DNA from: Ciona intestinalis
Lineage: Eukaryota > Chordata > Ascidiacea > Phlebobranchia > Cionidae
Assembly (NCBI RefSeq): GCF_000224145.3
Contig: NC_020171.2
Coordinates: 1,065,391-1,129,390, forward strand
Direction of reading: 5' to 3'
DNA length: 64,000 bases
The translations under genes and the position numbers were made by a program. Positions 58,310 to 64,000 of the stretch are shown here, in pieces. A model generated the notes under the pieces. It was not told where the DNA came from and did no database searches. It was given only the letters and a program-made list of their open reading frames with translations. The first letter of the stretch is position 1. Every line of letters begins with the position of its first letter.

Positions 58310-58497
58310 TTACTGTGCTGGGGTAAGATGGATACCGTTAGTACATAAGGGTTAGTGCATAATTTTCTAATCGTGTTTTAAACATTTACCAACACTCGCT
58401 AAAGAGGGAATACGATTTTATATTTCTTTGATTGTTCTTTGTTTACTACCAAATAGGATTAAAAATAAACGTGTACCGTCTTACCCCAACCTATTAC
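58310..58497. mobile_element. MITE family A2, full copy
   Basis: TACTGTGCTGGGGTAAGATG to ACCGTCTTACCCCAACCTAT. Confidence 0.8.
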
Positions 58498-59512
58498 ATC
58501 ACTCACTTTAGCAAAATTCGTCGTCTTCTCCCAGCTGTAGCCAATATACAGCAGGATAATATAAGCAGGAATAACATCTTAGATTTGTGGCTGGATACTC
58601 CATTTGCACTTTGAACCTGAGGCATTTTTTAGCTTAGGGCGAAACGATCTAAAGATTAATATAATACCTGCGCAAGGAAACATAAGATTTTGAATGCGTT
58701 TTATTTACCACTGCAGTAAGATATTATAGGGACATACTGCTAAAGATAAAGCGCAAACTAAGTATATTGGACAAAACGCACTCGTGCTAGTCGCTAAATA
58801 AACTTAAACAATATGTTCTACCTTTCCTTTCTGTATTTGAACAAAGTTTAACACGATTGACATTACTTTTAGGTCAAGTGGTATGCACAGTTCATATTAC
58901 GATTCGTAACCGTTTTAACTAGAAGTCAAGTTAGTCAATACAATTCAACTTTGGTGTGGTTTTGCGCACGAAAATTTCTTACACCTTGCACCGCGCTCTG
59001 CCGAAATACAGTGCTGCGTACACACGACAAGGCTAATCTGTACCTGGAAAGCTTTTTTCTTTTTCCAAACAAAAAAAGAGAACCCGCCGACGCCGCATAC
59101 CGAGAGAATAAGGTCCGCCGTTTCGACTTGGCAGCAAACATACTATAAGCTTTTAATCTTCCCCTAATTGCTCGCTGGACGGAGCGACTTAAAAATGCAT
59201 AACTCAAAAGTCAACTCGTCCTGAGAGCAGGCCTATACAGAAACTGCAACGATCTACAATTATTGGATTTGTTGAAACCGTAGCCGGGAATTTGAACCAC
59301 ATAACTGCCATAGTTGACTGTAAGTCGAAACTACAGTTTATATAAGCGCAAGGCTCGGATATTTTAGAACCGTTATCTAAATCCTAGAAAGTGTATTTGT
59401 CAGTATTTGTTTGACAATGTTACTCTTACTGAATCCTGTTCGACGAAAAGTCGTTTCGAAAACAAGTTCAAGACATAACTCGCATGTTCTGTTGCTCTTT
59501 CTACCAGACATA

Positions 59513-59706
59513 TAGCAGGATGGGGGAAGATGGGACATCTTTTATTCCATTTTCTTCTCCAACTTAGTAGTAAACAAAGAATATCCGATTGATTATAAAA
59601 CTATATCCTCACAACTCCCACATACTGTTGTTAATTGTTTAAAACTCAATCAGGATATTTGGATATTTTGCGCTAAAGGAGTCTCGTCTTACCTCACCCT
59701 ACTATA
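59513..59706. mobile_element. MITE family A, full copy
   Basis: ATAGCAGGATGGGGGAAGAT to TCTTACCTCACCCTACTATA. Confidence 0.85.
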
Positions 59707-60120
59707 ACAGAGTAACACTGATAAAGATTTGCAGTATGGTAGACGAAGCGTCACTACAAAAAAATTCTCTTTATATTTTACCGGAATATCAATTTTAAAA
59801 TCATACTCGTATATAAATTTGCCTCTCCTGACCTAAGCTACCGCATATACGCACACTAGCGCACATCGTATATCGTCATTACGTTGAATAACCGAATCAT
59901 TACTAGCACTTTATTTTATACCTATTTCAACACAAGCTAACGTGACAAAATCCACGTAAGTGTTTCGTCATGCCCACAATTTCAGTTCGCTGTACTCCGG
60001 TGAATTCGGTCACACACTTAAACTTTATGATAAAGTACAACGCCCAATGATTGCCTTTGATCTAACACTATTGTAAATAGTCATTTATGCATTAATCAAT
60101 AAAAGTCACCCTTTAAGTTG

Positions 60121-60316
60121 AGTATAGTGGGGTGGGAGAAGATGGGACACCTTTAGCACATAATATCCAAGTATACTGATCGTGTTTTAAACAATTAACA
60201 ACAGTGTATGGGAGTCGTGGGGAGTTTTATAATTATTTGAATGTTCTTTGTTTACTGATAATGGGACGAGAAAATACAGTTAAAAGGTGTCCCATCTTCC
60301 CCCACCTTACTGTATA
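60121..60316. mobile_element. MITE family A, full copy
   Basis: AGTATAGTGGGGTGGGAGAA to CATCTTCCCCCACCTTACTG; a near-consensus copy. Confidence 0.85.
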
Positions 60317-60318
60317 AT

Positions 60319-60507
60319 AATGTGGGGTAAGATGAATACCGTTAGCATAGAATATCTAATATTTCCTAATCGTAAATTAACATTAACAACGCCCCTTTAG
60401 AATTGTGAGAATACGGTTGTATAATTCTGTAAACATTCTTTGCTTACCATCAAGTTGGACGAGAAATAATAATGAAAACTCGGACCATCTTACCCTAATC
60501 ATCTACA
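60319..60507. mobile_element. MITE family A2, full copy adjoining an A copy
   Basis: ATGTGGGGTAAGATGAATAC to GACCATCTTACCCTAATCAT, starting 3 bp after the preceding family A copy. Confidence 0.8.
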
Positions 60508-63500
60508 TGTTGTGCATTTCTATTTTTGTCTTACCGTCTTGCCTCAACACTATAGCTTAAACTTCTCTATTTTAATTATCTATATATATCTAAACGATTA
60601 TATTCGTGACGTCACTCATATGACGCAATATGCTGGTATTGAGATTCTGAATCATCAAATAAACGCCTTTAATTACTCGTTTGAGAAAAGAACTTCCGAT
60701 TTGGTCTCATTTCCATTTTATCATTGTAATTCTGACTATACTAGCTACTTGTAAGTGGAAGTGGTATGCCTAAATGTCTGTACTTTCGTCTGTGCGTTAA
60801 GTACAACTGCCTGGAAATAGCGGCCTACACAAGCCTTTCATTATATGCCTCTTACGGTTAAGTGTCGCTCCTCATAACTGAAGGCGTTACTTGTCATGAA
60901 ACTGATATCTTATCATGCAAGACAGACTCCTTTTCCTGTTTAGGTAACTCTGTTGATTAATTGTCACGGAAACACTGGCTGTTTTGATTTGCTTTTCATA
61001 AACAAATATTGTTGTTGTTTGGTGTTGTGTTACACGTCTCGGTCAGAATGAGAATTCTTAAAATATTCAAATTCGATTAAATAAACGTTCTGCTGCACCA
61101 TTGCGTTTAATTGACAAGTAATTGCGTTAGTTTACCAAAATAACGGCAACGCTATATGAATATTGATGAAACAGTAACGCTATTGTAGGTGTTTCATTTA
61201 TTCGGTATTTTGTCAATGTCAAAAGCAGTTACTTTAATTCGTTTGACAAACGACGTAAAACGGAATCTGAAGCCAGTTTCCTCGCTTAATATGGGTGTGT
61301 GTACACTGGCCTAAGTTTTCTATTGTTTTCTTAGGTCTAATTTTTTAGGGTAAAAGTTAAAACCGACAGGACCTTTGTGTAGAGTTGACATCGGTGTTTT
61401 AATGCAACAAACTTCAATTACGACGTGGACACTTCAAAGAGATTTAGATGAAGGGTCTTGGTCTTATACATCAAGTTAAAAGCTAATGTCAAGGGCTTTA
61501 TAGAGTTTGATGTTTCGCGAAGTTTTTTGTCCAAAGCGCTCGCTCAAATTTTAAATGAGTGTTTACTTCGAAGGTTTTCATTACTCTGTTTCTCTGGCTC
61601 TTGTCAGAAGGAAAAGAGCATGATCTCAAAACTGTTGTTTTTGGCTGCGACAGGAGTACAAAATTCTGCAGCGTTTCGAACTGGCTTAAGTAATAGATGC
61701 GAGGGCGATAACGTATATGGACAAACAGAATATTGTTTCGTGGTTTTTGGTCCAAGTTTCTGACACGCGAATGAAAATATGTACAGAATTTTTTAAAGAA
61801 AACTCACTTTGAAAGTTAATGGGATTGGCATATCTAAAACATGAGTTAACCCCCGCCTTATTTTACTATACCGTACAAAAGTGTGCGTGTGTGTGTTTGC
61901 ACGGGGCCATACACCACTCAGGTATAGGCCTACGTAACTTACAAGCAATACCAGCCAAAGCATGTCATATCTCTTACCTACAAAAAATATATTTAACCAC
62001 ACGTGTTCTATTTTCAGATAAAATATGATTTTTTAACAGAACTAAATTTCTGACTTGATTCTACGAAAATGTATAGCAGTCCAAAGTGACCCGTTTTCTT
62101 ACACAAACTGTCCACTTTGCACTTGTAAAGAGCTCCGCCTTGTCTTTAACTCAAAGCGACGACAGATCACAGAGGCTACGTTACTTCATGCTGCTACAAC
62201 TACCTCGCCAAGATAATACGATGTTATTAAACTGAAGTGGCGAGCTATAAGGCGCCACACTTCATATAAAAGTGCAGGAAAAATTCGAGCGATTTTTAAA
62301 CGACTCTTCGAGACTGCGTGACTTTTAGCTGTAATTTTCTCTCTTCGTTTGAGAATCTATAAACACGCCTAATCTAGCTGTACTAATAATACACAGCATT
62401 GGAGTACATGTAATACGAAAAGGCACATAAGTGTTAACCTAAAAATGTCAGACTGGAAAATTTGGCTTTCTTTGCCCTTGGCCATTGCGTAATCTCCAAA
62501 CAGGGGTATTTTGTCAAACACGTATTTGTGGAAGTAAATTATTAGGTTCTTTGAAAACTGTTTGTCAGCAAACTATGACTTACGCAATTTGAGAAATAGT
62601 ATACGATTATAAGCATAGAATTCGTACATTAGGCAACCTTTGTAGTAACCTTGTATGTCAGGCAACAAAACTGCGGTATCTCAAAAGCGCTTTAACAAAG
62701 GGGAACATTGTATCAAAGTGCAACAGAAACCATGTTTTAAGTAATCTCCTGCGACCGCAAATACGGTTAAAGTCTAAAGCGTGATGCCTCCCGGGATTAT
62801 GGGCAACAAAACGTCGGCTTGCAAAGGGACTTAGTGGGTGGGCGGCAAAATTTTAAACTTTTGAACTTGGCTGCCAGCTAGCAAGGCGTTTGTAGTATCA
62901 GATTATACTTAGGAGTCTTCTTACCCACAAACATGACGTTAAACCGTGCTGTTAGCATAATGGCTGGAAGAAACATGGGCTAGGCATGTTTTACTTGGCA
63001 AGGCGTATGTATAGACTACTCGTAACTGTTAAAAGTTCGGCCAAGAAAATCAAGTGGTTATATTTGTCCATCAAAATTAAGCTGCACTTCACAGCTTCTT
63101 AGCACTGTCTATATACTGTTTTGTGACTTAAACTTTATAACCATTACAGACTAAATTAAAACTCCTTATTTGTTTCATAATGAAAAACCTGGCTACAGTA
63201 ATGTACATACTGATGAACTAGTTTAAAATTAGATCTTATATGAACGATGACCGTGTACATAGGGTGAACAGCCTTTTTAACGCAATGTAAACAAAATACC
63301 AAACCTTACCTGTTTACCTTCTGGCATACGAAATAGCCGGTAAATCGACAACTGTATAGCTATAGCCTTACTGTTATAAACTAACTGTTCCCTCGTTTTA
63401 AAGCTGATTTTGTAGTAAATTCCTGCGCCTGTAAGTTTAATTTACTCGTCGCGCGCTGCGTTAATATAATTTAAGTTCCTACGTCTCCCACTTTGTTCTA

Positions 63501-63721
63501 TTACCGCGTTACGCAGTTGCTAGTAGTACTGTAGTTAAGTTAGTGTATGCATTTAGTTTGTAATAACTTTTAACTGTTAAATTCGTTTATTAACATCCAG
63601 CTTCGAATTACCCAAACTTATTCTTGCCGAGCACGGTTAGCACGAACCGCTTTTACGTACCTGAAAAATAAAAAGAATCATCAGATTTTCGAGTAACTTG
63701 CCCAAATCGTGAATAAATGTA

Positions 63722-63793
63722 CTAATTTGTCATTGTAACATGGTTGTTCTGTTTCATACACCTCGAGCTCGCTTACGAGGTACCACGTAAGTA
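63722..63793 (-). repeat. Repeat family C fragment
   Basis: ATGGTTGTTCTGTTTCATAC and GCTCGCTTACGAGGTACCAC, fused directly to the next MITE fragment. Confidence 0.6.
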
Positions 63794-63903
63794 ACTGTCA
63801 TGAGGATACGGTTTTATATTCCTATGAATGCTCTTTGTTGACTACCAAATTGACCGATAAAGGAGAATGAAGGGGTGTCCCATCTTCTCCGAATCCACTA
63901 TGC
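63794..63903. mobile_element. MITE family A, right half
   Basis: ATGAGGATACGGTTTTATAT through GGGTGTCCCATCTTCTCCGA. Confidence 0.7.
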
Positions 63904-64000
63904 CATGCTTATGTTAAGATCATTTTATTGATAGAATAAAAATACTTACGTTTGCATGGTAACAGGATCTGGTTGAACTGGATAATCACTCCATGCTTTT

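Larger units (their letters stand above)
57944..63640. other. Gene-poor right end
   Basis: No gene supported. Holds MITE copies (listed). Overlapping plus and minus frames at 58935-59207 and 61458-61763 lack splice or family support. A GC-richer patch near 62700-62900 has no readable exon. Confidence 0.4.

Noticed and set aside
58935-59207. Basic 90-codon minus frame and a 65-codon plus frame with cysteines
   Set aside because: Neither starts or ends at convincing gene signals; the mirror-image openness suggests composition, not coding.
61458-61763. Overlapping open frames of 85-101 codons on both strands
   Set aside because: No splice signals framing them, no family resemblance, and a non-ATG start on the plus strand. 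Likely chance in a patch of higher GC.

Overview
The window is animal nuclear DNA: AT-rich, with short exons and short GT-AG introns, and most introns carry small dispersed repeats. Gene content (single-exon TEX264, CIP2A, SmD1, CEP57, a CYP1-like P450, an SLC43A3-like carrier, LRRC8-like membrane proteins) and compactness fit an invertebrate chordate, most likely an ascidian of the Ciona type. The species is inferred from gene style only. All exon models were read by eye from frame continuity, splice signals and remembered family sequences; no search was run.

The left third (1-22 kb) is dense with housekeeping and mitotic genes. The 5' end of BOP1 (minus, runs off the left edge) is divergent from TEX264 (plus). 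CIP2A follows (plus, about 22 exons, about 956 aa). It meets tail to tail an unrecognised coiled-coil gene (minus). SNRPD1 and CEP57 follow, both minus. BOP1 (ribosome assembly), SmD1 (splicing), CIP2A (PP2A inhibition, mitosis) and CEP57 (centrosome) all serve growth and division, but nothing in the sequence shows co-regulation.

The middle (22-36 kb) is about 4.5 kb of repeat-rich intergenic DNA, then a six-exon cytochrome P450 with all key motifs (plus), a four-exon gene for a 156-aa secreted cysteine-rich protein that may be an IL-17/cystine-knot type cytokine (plus), and an intronless SLC43A3-like carrier (minus) with a partial tandem duplication of its own 5' end.

The right part (36-64 kb) is gene-poor. 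Its best content is a tandem pair of genes at 43.7-46.6 kb for four-helix membrane proteins resembling the channel domain of LRRC8 (VRAC) subunits, with no leucine-rich repeats encoded. A likely minus-strand terminal exon lies at 48.8-49.1 kb. The rest holds no gene I can support.

Five repeat families pervade the window. Family A/A2 is a roughly 195-bp MITE-like element with terminal inverted repeats, about 30 copies, nearly all right of 22.9 kb. Family C is a roughly 105-bp element beginning GTAACTCGTAAG. Family D is a short unit around GCTCACTGTCGAGTTATAA, one copy of which seems to be part of a CIP2A exon. Family E is a roughly 70-bp unit starting with a splice-donor-like GGGTGAGG, sometimes in exact tandem. 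The fifth is a tRNA-derived SINE. I saw no LTR or retrovirus-like element.
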